In this document: in pieces, positions 45,501-52,078 of the stretch | How positions within the stretch are numbered: the first letter of the stretch is position 1 | How the letters are laid out: every line of letters begins with the position of its first letter | DNA from: Saprospiraceae bacterium | GTDB lineage: Bacteria; Bacteroidota; Bacteroidia; Chitinophagales; Saprospiraceae | Reading direction: 5' to 3' | NCBI GenBank assembly: GCA_026129545.1 | Contig: JAHCHX010000001.1 | Coordinates: 929,501 to 993,500, forward strand | Length of the DNA: 64,000 nt | Notes under the pieces: model-generated | What the model saw: only the letters and a program-made list of their open reading frames with translations | Told to the model about the DNA's origin: nothing | Databases searched by the model: none | Program-made: the position numbers and the translations under genes

Positions 45501-46038
45501 CGCTTTCGGTAAATGTGTTGTTCTGATTGTTGATAAACAGGAGGTTGCGACGTTGCTCGTTGGGCTGGAGACCGCCCCGGCACACATATATGTCTTCCCA
45601 GCCGTCGCCGTTCACGTCGGCGATAGCGACTCCGGTTTTGAACCCTTCTGCCGCTGCGACTCCCGCCGCGTCGGTGATGTCGCGGAATTTGAAGTGGCCT
45701 TCGTTTAGGTAAAGCCCGCAGCGTCCGGTGGTGCTGGTGAAGAACAGGTCAGGCAGGCCGTCGTTGTTCACGTCAATCACGCCGACCCCGCCACCGTTGT
45801 AAAAGTTGGGGTTGAGAATGATGTTGTTGGCAAAATCCTCTTTCGCCTCGGTCATGAAGCGGATGTTGCTTTGAGCGGAAGGGACTTTTTGAAAAAGCGC
45901 GTCGGGAGGGGGAGTGGCATCGTCGTGCGCAGATATTGAGGGTTGCGACTTGTTTTTTTCGCAACAATATGCTCCGAAAAACGCGTATGCAAAGAGTATG
46001 AACGCGATTGTATTTGCCTTGAAGGTTGAAATTTCCAT
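42598..46038 (-). CDS. giant FG-GAP/VCBS repeat lipoprotein with ASPIC/UnbV domain
   Basis: A protein of 1146 residues from the ATG at 46038, where KANTIAFILFAYAFFGAYCC resembles a lipoprotein signal ending at a cysteine; the longer frame to 46140 would bury it. It is built of FG-GAP/VCBS beta-propeller blades, each with a calcium-type loop: VIDVNNDGLPDLFFTST, AIADVNGDGWEDIYVCRGG, FFDYDLDGDLDLYVVNYP, and more later (ADFDGDGDLDLVAGNLG, AADLNGDGRPDLILVGNDYG). An ASPIC/UnbV domain lies in the middle (residues about 580-660: ELTPARGFFSSNQPLMHFGL). Two propellers seem to flank it. Such proteins are abundant surface lipoproteins in Bacteroidota and probably bind glycans or proteins. Function unproven. 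Confidence 0.9.
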   Translation of the reverse strand: MEISTFKANTIAFILFAYAFFGAYCCEKNKSQPSISAHDDATPPPDALFQKVPSAQSNIRFMTEAKEDFANNIILNPNFYNGGGVGVIDVNNDGLPDLFFTSTTGRCGLYLNEGHFKFRDITDAAGVAAAEGFKTGVAIADVNGDGWEDIYVCRGGLQPNEQRRNLLFINNQNNTFTESAKAYKVDDPSASNCANFFDYDLDGDLDLYVVNYPTDFQLAHRMDLVQQPDGKIVRNKKPHTEFDSDRLFRNNGNGTFTDVTQSAGVENIAFGLSSLALDWNHDGWPDLLVANDYIEPDFLYINNRNGTFTDHAEKIFRHQSNHTMGTDAPDINLDGFPDLIALDMLAEDYQRQKTLSTIMKTDRYKTLLSYDYGHQMMRNVLQINNGDGGGGKLPTFSEAGCMAGVFQTDWSWSVLGQDFDQDGWPDLFITNGYRRDVTDLDYVQFTDDSIQRKHGGIGPSVFKTIYEYLNLIPSVPLRNYAYRNKGDLTFENTTIAWGFTDKTFSNGAAYADLDGDGDLDLIVNNIESEALLYRNTAADNKKGAWLQLSFKGTPGNPSAFNTIARITAGDKMWQQELTPARGFFSSNQPLMHFGLGNLTTIDKIEVLFPPGNKLITLQNQPANQRLTLHVTDAKPGKLPPIERPQNQFFSEISGNKGLDFVHKEDPYEDFDHERLLPWRLSLPGPEMAVGDVNGDGLDDFYIGGATGFAGALYLQNANGQFSKTSQATWEADKAHEDTGMVLFDADGDGDLDLFVASGGNSAQGGSPAYQPRLYLNDGKGHFSRAAPPAIPAITDSGGTVVAFDYDADGDLDIFLGGWCTPGSWPLTPTSYVLRNDKGIFTNVTAQVAPAFAYCGMVRDLLFADLDGDNRPEMVVAGEWLPITIFKYNGGRFEDATATFGLDQTQGIWRSLVAADFDGDGDLDLVAGNLGLNTRLTASPETPLFVYAKDFDSNGSLDPLMGYTQGGKEYPLALREVLLKQLPPLKKKFVRNAPYAYSAMEDLYPRSELNAAKRFHANTLTTCYFENKGGKFILKPLPNEAQIAPTQSLLAADLNGDGRPDLILVGNDYGQQVETGPITAGNGLVMLNIGKGNFKPMPASQSGFWANKDARSLKLLKSAHGKTIFLIGNNSGAMQAFELKTGGAMVQ

Positions 46039-46061
46039 GAGCGGAGGAAGTTGTTCAGGAG

Positions 46062-46069
46062 CAAAGGTA
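46062..46069 (-). promoter_or_regulatory. possible -7 element for the FG-GAP lipoprotein gene
   Basis: The minus strand reads TACCTTTG, a perfect -7 match, 24 bases upstream of the chosen start codon. The nearest TTTG upstream is only 13 bases away, shorter than usual, so the call is tentative. Confidence 0.4.
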
Positions 46070-46189
46070 TGCTTCGTGTTGCCAAACTTTGGCTCATGTT
46101 TCCAACGGGCAGGCAGGCTTTCAAAAAACTTGTCAGTCAATTAGGGGCGTGTGGCCAAACTTTATCTTGCCAATGCAGTTTTTGATGCC

Positions 46190-46753
46190 ATGAAAAAAAT
46201 AATCGTTGCCGTTGCCGGGTCTTCCGGCTCTATTTATGCGAAGGTGTTGCTCGACAAATTGGCTGGGCTGCAAGGCCAGTGGAGTGCCGTGGGGGTGGTG
46301 CTTTCCGACAATGCGAAAATCAATTGGGAACTGGAAATCGGCTCCTCTGATTTTACTCGATACCCCTTTCAATTTTACGAAAAAAACGACTTCTACGCAC
46401 CATTTGCCTCAGGCTCTGCCCGATATGACACCATGATTGTCTGCCCGTGTTCGATGGGGATGTTGGCCCGCATCGCCACAGGCATTAGCAATGACCTTGT
46501 GACTCGTGCCGCTGATGTGGTGCTGAAAGAGCGTCGCCGCCTCATCCTCGTCACCCGCGACACGCCGCTTAGCCTGATTCACATCAACAACATGAAGTCC
46601 GTGACGGAAGCTGGCGGTATCATCTGCCCAGCCAGTCCGTCTTTTTATTCCAAACCAACTGATTTGGAGGCCATCGCGGCCACAGTAGTGGACAGGGTGT
46701 TGGATTTGGCAGGATTCGGATTGGAGAGTTTCCGTTGGGGGGAAACGGAATAA
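46190..46753 (+). CDS. ubiX: UbiX-family flavin prenyltransferase
   Basis: A 187-residue enzyme that attaches a dimethylallyl group to FMN, making the prenylated flavin cofactor required by UbiD-type decarboxylases. The ATG at 46190 gives KKIIVAVAGSSGSIYAKVLL, with the flavin-binding GSSGS loop. The mid-region has MIVCPCSMGMLARIATGISN, where Ser and Cys contact FMN, followed by DLVTRAADVVLKERRRLILV and TRDTPLSLIHINNMKSVTEA. GGIICPASPSFYSKP is the standard C-terminal block. No UbiD gene is in the window. Length and motifs match the family closely. Its partner enzyme, in ubiquinone/menaquinone or aromatic acid metabolism, cannot be told from here. Confidence 0.95.
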   Translation: MKKIIVAVAGSSGSIYAKVLLDKLAGLQGQWSAVGVVLSDNAKINWELEIGSSDFTRYPFQFYEKNDFYAPFASGSARYDTMIVCPCSMGMLARIATGISNDLVTRAADVVLKERRRLILVTRDTPLSLIHINNMKSVTEAGGIICPASPSFYSKPTDLEAIAATVVDRVLDLAGFGLESFRWGETE

Positions 46754-46794
46754 CACAGTCTTCTGAAAAATCTTGGCAAGTCAAGTCAGGGTAT

Positions 46795-46828
46795 AAAAAC
46801 AGCCCCGCCTGTGCAGAGCAGACGGGGC
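46795..46828 (-). terminator. terminator after the Spy-like gene
   Basis: GCCCCG (46802-46807) pairs with CGGGGC (46823-46828), with a further CTG/CAG pairing inside. Read on the minus strand, the stem is followed by TGTTTTTAT. It ends the transcript of the gene at 46861-47298. Confidence 0.75.
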
Positions 46829-46860
46829 ATTGGTCTCATTCGTGGTGTTTAACCGCCTCT

Positions 46861-47298
46861 TTATTGTCTTTGTGGCGCAGCCTTGCCTCTGGGCTTGTTG
46901 GCTCGTTTTTCTTGCCTTTGCTGGCTTTTTTGCTTGTGTTCTGCCTTTTTCTTTTCGCGGTATTCGTCATACTTGGCGGCTTGCTCAGGTGTCATCACTG
47001 ATTTGTACGCCTTGATGCGTTCTTCCCGCATTTGCTGCGCGTTTTCTTTGTTTGCCTCGCGGGAGGCTTTGGCCTTGGCCGCAAAATCCTCATCAATTTT
47101 GTTGAGTTTGGCTTTTTGCTCGTCGGAAAGATTCAATTCCTTGGCGAGTTCGTCCGCGTTGCTTTGGCGGCGCTCAGCCATGTTGGCTCTGGCATCTTTT
47201 GAGGGTGATGGCTTTTCGGTCTGAGCGTGCAGCGCCACGAAAGAAAACAAAGCCAATAGGAGCGAGGGGAGCGATTTGAACAAGATTCGTAGTTTCAT
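46861..47298 (-). CDS. periplasmic Spy/CpxP-like helical protein
   Basis: A 145-residue exported protein from the ATG at 47298 (the frame continues upstream without coding character). The signal peptide is KLRILFKSLPSLLLALFSFV followed by ALHAQ. The mature part is highly charged and helical, with the LTxxQ-like motif twice: ELNLSDEQKAKLNKIDEDF and SVMTPEQAAKYDEYREKKK. That two-motif layout is seen in Spy/CpxP and in related DUF4890-like proteins of Bacteroidota, which bind misfolded proteins or metals in the periplasm. The lysine-rich end (KKKAEHKQKSQQRQEKRANK) is unusual and disordered. Role inferred from pattern only. Confidence 0.8.
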   Translation of the reverse strand: MKLRILFKSLPSLLLALFSFVALHAQTEKPSPSKDARANMAERRQSNADELAKELNLSDEQKAKLNKIDEDFAAKAKASREANKENAQQMREERIKAYKSVMTPEQAAKYDEYREKKKAEHKQKSQQRQEKRANKPRGKAAPQRQ

Positions 47299-47418
47299 GT
47301 CTGAAAAAATTCCCTTTTTTTGAGAAGGAACGGCCGTTAGACCATTCGATGTGCCGAGGGTTTCATTGCCCAAATCTTAAACGGGTGTTAATGGGTTACG
47401 GCTATGCTCGGTTTGTAA

Positions 47419-47505
47419 GAGGTGTCATCTTTTGAGGAACAAAAAAGGTGACATCTCGACCAGTTTTTGAGATGTCACCCCTCCATTCTTATAGGATGAC
47501 ACCTC
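47419..47505. repeat. nested inverted repeats (two 11-bp perfect palindromic pairs)
   Basis: The outer arms GAGGTGTCATC (47419-47429) and GATGACACCTC (47495-47505) are perfect reverse complements. The inner arms GGTGACATCTC (47447-47457) and GAGATGTCACC (47469-47479) are also perfect. The four 11-mers share the core GA(G/A)(G/A)TGTCA(T/C)C in alternating orientation. It lies between the TapB-like gene's stop and the Spy-like gene's start, and could be a processed hairpin or a multi-site operator. Confidence 0.75.
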
Positions 47506-47537
47506 AAAGCCCGACAAAGCGAGAATCGCTGAATGGG

Positions 47538-48230
47538 TTATTGGCTGAATTTGGTCAGTTCTGTCCGGCTTTCCACATTTCCTTTCTTGTCGTAGTTGAT
47601 TGATTTCACCATGCCCACTGCTTGAGAATACCAGTATTCGGTGCGATAGGTGCGAGTGCCCAACATTTTGAATTCAAAATCGTAGCTGATTTTCAGGCAC
47701 TTGTATGTGCCGGCCGGGGTGGTCACGTTTTCCTCTGCTTCCACCTTGCGGTTCTTGATGTAGTATTTGTTGTTCATGATTTGCAGGCCGCCCATCCGAA
47801 CGGTCAGTTCCATCTCGCTATCAGGCAACGACTGGCCGGGCTTCATATCCGCGGGGAATATCAAATCGTTGCTTTTGATTTCCATCTGCATATCGGGCGA
47901 CTGACCTGCATTTTGTTGGGGAGGCACGAGCGAGCGCATATCCATGTAAATCACCCCCTCGTGGCATTTGATGGGGAAAACGTTGCTGTACAGGTCTTTG
48001 CCTTTCTCGTTGACGGCGGAGGCGCCGATGGTGGCAATGAGCGTATCGGCGTTTTCCGTCAGGCTGGTCACTTTTTGGGTCGTCACCATTTCGGCTTTGC
48101 CTTTTTTGTCGTAGTTGGTGTATTCAAGGGTAATGCCTTCTTTGAAGTAGTCGTACAATTCGACACATTTCTGCGCGGTGGCCAGCATGGGGATTAGGAG
48201 CAGTGAAAAAAGAGGGATAGATTTTCTCAT
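47538..48230 (-). CDS. exported TapB/DUF3108-like protein
   Basis: A 230-residue protein from the ATG at 48230 with signal peptide RKSIPLFSLLLIPMLATAQ. The mature part is beta-rich with LYDYFKEGITLEYTNYDKKG, VTTPAGTYKCLKISYDFEFK and YWYSQAVGMVKSINYDKKGN. This pattern matches the TapB/DUF3108-like periplasmic proteins of Bacteroidota, which share a half-barrel fold with lipoprotein carriers. A longer frame to 48443 lies over the end of the next gene and is rejected. It starts 53 bases after the phosphatidylserine decarboxylase stop, so the two may share a transcript. Function unknown. Confidence 0.85.
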   Translation of the reverse strand: MRKSIPLFSLLLIPMLATAQKCVELYDYFKEGITLEYTNYDKKGKAEMVTTQKVTSLTENADTLIATIGASAVNEKGKDLYSNVFPIKCHEGVIYMDMRSLVPPQQNAGQSPDMQMEIKSNDLIFPADMKPGQSLPDSEMELTVRMGGLQIMNNKYYIKNRKVEAEENVTTPAGTYKCLKISYDFEFKMLGTRTYRTEYWYSQAVGMVKSINYDKKGNVESRTELTKFSQ

Positions 48231-48283
48231 GGCGTTGTATATGTTTGTTTTATGTGAAAAAATCGGGTTTGAGTGCGGGGATG

Positions 48284-48937
48284 TCACAGGCGGGCCACCA
48301 CGGTCAGATTGCCTTTTACTTGTTGGTTCATGGCTACTTCGATTTTGGCGTTCAATGGCAAGAACAAGTCCACGCGGGAGCCGAATTTGATAAAACCCAT
48401 GTCTTGGCCTTGCCGCACTTGGTCGCCTTCTTGGACATACCATTTGATGCGCTTGGCCAAGGCTCCCGCAATTTGGCGCATCAGTATCTTGCCTTTGCCC
48501 ATGTCATACACGACGGTGGTGCGCTCGTTTTCGGTGCTGCTTTTGGGATGCCAAGCCACCAGATATTTGCCCGGGTGATAACGAAAATAATTGACCACTC
48601 CGCTCACCGGGTTTCGATTGACGTGTACGTTGAACGGAGACATGAAAATGGAAACTTGCAGGCGCTTTTCCTTGAAGTATTCGGCTTCGTAGACTTCCTC
48701 TATGACGCATATTCGTCCATCCGCTGGCGCATAGACGATGCTGTTGTCAGCGACCATTATCTCGCGCACGGGGTTTCTAAAAAATTGAAGCACAATCAGA
48801 TAAAAAACGACCGATAGCGCCAGAAAAATCCAGAACGCCATCGGGAGAAACTTCCAGAACGTCAGGTTCAGCACGACCAAGGCCACCAATACGGTCAATA
48901 GGATGGTGCGGCCCTCTTTGTGGATTCGATAAAGCAT
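48284..48937 (-). CDS. psd: phosphatidylserine decarboxylase (archaeal/PsdD-like type)
   Basis: The enzyme removes CO2 from phosphatidylserine to give phosphatidylethanolamine at the cytoplasmic membrane. The 217-residue protein begins at 48937 (LYRIHKEGRTILLTVLVALV) with two membrane helices, then RNPVREIMVADNSIVYAPAD and GRICVIEEVYEAEYF. The processing site is FIKFGSRVDLFLP: cleavage between Gly and Ser would give the pyruvoyl group at the new N-terminus. MSPFNVHVNRNPVSG is also family-typical. The short form without an extended N-terminus matches the archaeal-type/PSD-like group. It is transcribed away from asd and upstream of the TapB-like gene. Confidence 0.95.
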   Translation of the reverse strand: MLYRIHKEGRTILLTVLVALVVLNLTFWKFLPMAFWIFLALSVVFYLIVLQFFRNPVREIMVADNSIVYAPADGRICVIEEVYEAEYFKEKRLQVSIFMSPFNVHVNRNPVSGVVNYFRYHPGKYLVAWHPKSSTENERTTVVYDMGKGKILMRQIAGALAKRIKWYVQEGDQVRQGQDMGFIKFGSRVDLFLPLNAKIEVAMNQQVKGNLTVVARL

Positions 48938-48984
48938 TTGCGCTGTATTGTTGAGAAGGATAGGCGTGGTTTTTTTGAACGAGG

Positions 48985-48992
48985 CAAAATTA
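48985..48992 (-). promoter_or_regulatory. possible -7 element for phosphatidylserine decarboxylase
   Basis: The minus strand reads TAATTTTG, matching TAnnTTTG, 48 bases upstream of the start at 48937. I see no -33 TTG at the expected distance, so this is a weak call. Confidence 0.35.
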
Positions 48993-48999
48993 GATAATT

Positions 49000-49032
49000 T
49001 TTGAGCCTTGCCTTTTGGGTTTTCTACCTTTG
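49000..49032 (+). promoter_or_regulatory. Bacteroidota-type promoter for aspartate-semialdehyde dehydrogenase
   Basis: TTTG at 49000-49003, 21 bases, and TACCTTTG at 49025-49032 match both consensus elements. The leader to the ATG at 49140 would be about 100 bases. Confidence 0.65.
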
Positions 49033-49139
49033 CGGGCATAAAAAATCGGGTGGCGCGCATTTTTTTCCCAGCAAAAGGAACGCGCCGACTATCAAGCGAC
49101 GATAACACAAATCCTCAACTCAACAAATTCACTCACAAC

Positions 49140-50162
49140 ATGAAGGTAGCAGTTGTCGGTGCCACCGGGTTGGTTGGCTCGAAAATGTTGCAAGTGCTCG
49201 AAGAGCGCAATTTCCCAGTCACCAAACTTTTTCCGGTCGCCAGCGAGCGTTCGGTAGGCAAGACAGTCAAATTTCGCGGCAAAAGATACAAGATAATCGG
49301 CTTGGAAGCGGCGGTGGCCAAAAAGCCCGACGTAGCCATTTTCTCAGCTGGTGGCAGCGTTTCGAAGGAATGGGCACCGAAGTTTGCGGAGCAAGGCACG
49401 GTCGTCATTGACAATTCCTCGGCGTGGCGCATGGACCCCGAAAAGAAACTGGTGGTACCGGAGGTGAATGCCCAAGTGTTGACGAAAAAAGACAAAATCA
49501 TCGCCAACCCGAACTGCTCCACCATTCAAATGGTGGTGGCGCTCAAGCCTTTGCACGATAAGTACAAAATCAAGCGCGTGGTGGTCAGCACCTACCAAAG
49601 CGTCACCGGCACAGGCGTGAAGGCCGTTGACCAGTTGATGAGCGAGCGCAAGGGCAAGCCCGGCACACGCGCCTATCCTTACCAAATTGACCTCAATTTG
49701 TTGCCTCACATTGATGTGTTTACCGAAAATGGCTACACCAAGGAAGAGATGAAGATGGTGAACGAAACCAAAAAAATCATGGGCGACGATTCGATTCGGG
49801 TCACTGCCACCACAGTGCGTGTGCCAGTCATTGGCGGGCACTCGGAGTCGGTCAACGTCGAATTTGAGCGCGACTTCGACTTGGACGAAGTGCGCCGCAT
49901 CCTATCTCACGCGCCGGGCGTGGTGCTGACGGACAACCCTGCCGAACTGCAATACCCCATGCCGCTCTTTGCCCACGACAAAGATGATGTCTTTGTGGGA
50001 CGATTGCGCCGCGACGAAAGCCAACCCAATACCCTGAATATGTGGGTGGTGTCCGATAATTTGCGAAAAGGGGCTGCTACCAATGCCGTTCAAATCGCAG
50101 AATACTTGCTCGCACAGGGGATTTTGAAATTAAAAGTGAAAAAAACTGCGACTGCGGCATAA
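49140..50162 (+). CDS. asd: aspartate-semialdehyde dehydrogenase
   Basis: Catalyses the NADPH-dependent reduction of aspartyl phosphate to aspartate semialdehyde, the branch point to lysine/diaminopimelate, threonine and methionine. The 340-residue protein starts at 49140 with MKVAVVGATGLVGSKMLQVL, a GxxGxxG nucleotide loop. A longer frame upstream runs through the promoter and is rejected. The active-site cysteine lies in IIANPNCSTIQMVVALKP near residue 128. TYQSVTGTGVKAVDQL and RVPVIGGHSESVNVEFE, with the substrate-binding Arg and catalytic His, follow. The end, NLRKGAATNAVQIAEYL, is typical. It is monocistronic or shares a transcript with the coiled-coil gene downstream. Confidence 0.97.
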   Translation: MKVAVVGATGLVGSKMLQVLEERNFPVTKLFPVASERSVGKTVKFRGKRYKIIGLEAAVAKKPDVAIFSAGGSVSKEWAPKFAEQGTVVIDNSSAWRMDPEKKLVVPEVNAQVLTKKDKIIANPNCSTIQMVVALKPLHDKYKIKRVVVSTYQSVTGTGVKAVDQLMSERKGKPGTRAYPYQIDLNLLPHIDVFTENGYTKEEMKMVNETKKIMGDDSIRVTATTVRVPVIGGHSESVNVEFERDFDLDEVRRILSHAPGVVLTDNPAELQYPMPLFAHDKDDVFVGRLRRDESQPNTLNMWVVSDNLRKGAATNAVQIAEYLLAQGILKLKVKKTATAA

Positions 50163-50226
50163 TTTTGCCGCCGATTGCCAAACCAACTCAAGGCCAAAAG
50201 CCAACAGTTACAGCCAACAGCAAGAA

Positions 50227-52014
50227 ATGAAGAACAAAGTAGTAGTTTGGGGAACCAACGCCGACGACGAAAAAATCCTGATTGCTCTGGAACTTAAAGC
50301 AGATAACAGCAAAGTAATGCTTTACACGTTCCCATTAGCCATTGCCACCGATGACTTCGTGAACAAAATAATGAACCAGTGGCGCAGTGGGAAAGAAGTG
50401 GCCTTTCCAGAAGGTCACACCGCCATCGAACGTCCGCTCAGCATCACCGAAACGCTTTTGCCCGACGACATCAAAACAGACCGGACAGACATTGTCTCTC
50501 GAGCACAGACCGAGTGGCAGTTTGCCGTACTATCCTCCAAACTCCACGAAACCTACCAACAAGAGCTGGCAGAGTTCAAAGAAAAAATCGAGGCATTGAC
50601 CTCCTACGACAACAAAATTTTTCAAGGGCTGAGGTCATTCTGGGACAAAGTGCAAACCCAAAGCCGGGAACGCAATCTTTACCGCGAGCATGCCGACAAT
50701 TTGCGCGACAATATCAATGCACTTTTTGAGGAGTTGAAAAAAATCCGCTCGCGCGTCAATAGCGAGTTCGCGGCCGCATCTCAATCTGTGTTCGACGAGT
50801 TCAACAAAACATTGACCGACATCGAAGCCCGCATAGAGGCTGGTGGCCAAAGAATCAATAGTGTGTTGGAAGAACTCAAACAGTTGCAGCGCCGCTACCG
50901 CGACGTGCAGATGACCAACGAACACCGCAACCAACTGTGGAATCGCTTGGATGCCGCATTCAAAAAAGCGAAAAACCGCAAATTCGGACCGTCGGTCAAC
51001 GAAGTCTCATTGGTCGAGCGCAATGCTCGCCGCATCGCCGGCCTCAACGAGGCCATCAAGCGCATGGCGGACAATGTGCGGCGCGACGAGGAAGAGCTCG
51101 CTTTCCAGCACAAAAAGGTAAACACAAGCGAGGGGCAGCTCGAGGCGCAAATACGCATCGCCAAAATCAAAATGATTGAAGACCGCTTGGCATCCAAGCG
51201 CGAGAAATTGGCGGAACTCACCCAAGTGCGCGACGATGTGCAGCGCCAGCTGGAGTTGGCAAAGGACAAAGAGGCCCGTAAGGCAGAAAAAGATGAGGAG
51301 CGGAAAAAAATCGAAGCGGCCAAAGAAAAGGCAAAATCTGAAATCGCCGCGCAAATCAAGACAAGGCCCAATGCCCCCTCAACCACGGAAGAAACGGGCG
51401 AATTTATTGAAGCAGCAGGCACTGTGCTCGGCGATGTTTTGATGGATGCGCTCGATTCAGTCAAAGCCGTAGCCTCTGTGGCGATGGAAAAGGCGGAAGA
51501 CATCGCAGATGAGGTGATGAAAAAAGCCTCCGACGTGGTGGAAGATGTTTTGGAAGCGGTGAAAAAAGGAAACGAAGAAGCTGATGCCGATAAAAAGGCT
51601 GGCATCATCATAGACGACGTGGTTCACAAGTCTGTCGGCGACGAGTTGGAGAGCGCGAAGGGCATCATAGACGACGTGGTTCACAAGTCTGTCGGCGACG
51701 AGTTGGAGAGCGCGAAGGGCATCATAGACGACGTGGTTCACAAGTCTGTCGGCGACGAGTTGGAGAGCGCGAAGGGTATCATAGACGACGTGGTTCACAA
51801 GTCTGTCGGCGACGAGTTGGAGAGCGCGAAGGGCATCATAGACGACGTGGTTCACAAGTCTGTCGGCGATGAGTTGGAGAGCGCGAAGGGCATCATAGAC
51901 GACGTGGTTCACAAGTCTGTCGGTGATGAGTTGGAGAGCGCGAAGACCGTCGTCGAAGAGGATGCAGCCGAAAAGAAGCCGAAAGCCAAGCGCACCAAAA
52001 AAACGGATGCCTGA
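50227..52014 (+). CDS. coiled-coil protein with C-terminal tandem 19-residue repeats
   Basis: A 595-residue soluble protein with no signal peptide that I cannot assign. Residues about 1-90 form a small globular part (KNKVVVWGTNADDEKILIAL). From about 100 to 390 it is coiled coil (TDIEARIEAGGQRINSVLEE, EDRLASKREKLAELTQVRDD), turning Lys/Glu-rich near KAEKDEERKKIEAAKEKAKS. After a Pro/Thr linker, a helical region (MEKAEDIADEVMKKASDVVE) leads into six copies of GIIDDVVHKSVGDELESAK (about 459-573). The end, KKPKAKRTKKTDA, is basic and resembles DNA-binding tails. It sits between asd and the dipeptidase gene. A structural or nucleoid role is a guess. Confidence 0.85.
   Translation: MKNKVVVWGTNADDEKILIALELKADNSKVMLYTFPLAIATDDFVNKIMNQWRSGKEVAFPEGHTAIERPLSITETLLPDDIKTDRTDIVSRAQTEWQFAVLSSKLHETYQQELAEFKEKIEALTSYDNKIFQGLRSFWDKVQTQSRERNLYREHADNLRDNINALFEELKKIRSRVNSEFAAASQSVFDEFNKTLTDIEARIEAGGQRINSVLEELKQLQRRYRDVQMTNEHRNQLWNRLDAAFKKAKNRKFGPSVNEVSLVERNARRIAGLNEAIKRMADNVRRDEEELAFQHKKVNTSEGQLEAQIRIAKIKMIEDRLASKREKLAELTQVRDDVQRQLELAKDKEARKAEKDEERKKIEAAKEKAKSEIAAQIKTRPNAPSTTEETGEFIEAAGTVLGDVLMDALDSVKAVASVAMEKAEDIADEVMKKASDVVEDVLEAVKKGNEEADADKKAGIIIDDVVHKSVGDELESAKGIIDDVVHKSVGDELESAKGIIDDVVHKSVGDELESAKGIIDDVVHKSVGDELESAKGIIDDVVHKSVGDELESAKGIIDDVVHKSVGDELESAKTVVEEDAAEKKPKAKRTKKTDA
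51601..51945 (+). repeat. six nearly identical 57-base tandem repeats inside the coiled-coil gene
   Basis: The first unit is 60 bases (one extra Ile codon) and the next five are 57 bases each, so the reading frame is kept. Units differ from one another by only a few bases, which points to recent expansion or homogenisation. Each encodes GIIDDVVHKSVGDELESAK, so the amphipathic helix repeats in phase. Confidence 0.95.
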
Positions 52015-52037
52015 TTGGGAATCCTTGATTCATAAAA

Positions 52038-52078
52038 AAACGCCCAGTAAGCTTTGTGCATACTGGGCGTTTCCTTTT
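52038..52078. terminator. bidirectional terminator between the repeat protein and dipeptidase genes
   Basis: AAACGCCCAGTA (52038-52049) pairs perfectly with TACTGGGCGTTT (52061-52072) around an 11-base loop. T runs follow on both strands. It ends the plus-strand coiled-coil gene and the minus-strand dipeptidase gene, whose stop is at 52079. Confidence 0.9.

Noticed and set aside
46039..46140. Upstream extension of the FG-GAP lipoprotein gene
   Set aside because: The added residues are charged and would bury the lipoprotein signal that starts at 46038.
48231..48443. Long N-terminal extension of the TapB-like gene
   Set aside because: It overlaps the end of the phosphatidylserine decarboxylase gene and hides the signal peptide that starts at 48230.
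51457..51912. Long open frame on the minus strand across the repeats
   Set aside because: It exists only because the plus-strand repeats are 57 bases and lack stops in this frame; its sequence is the reverse shadow of the coiled-coil gene.
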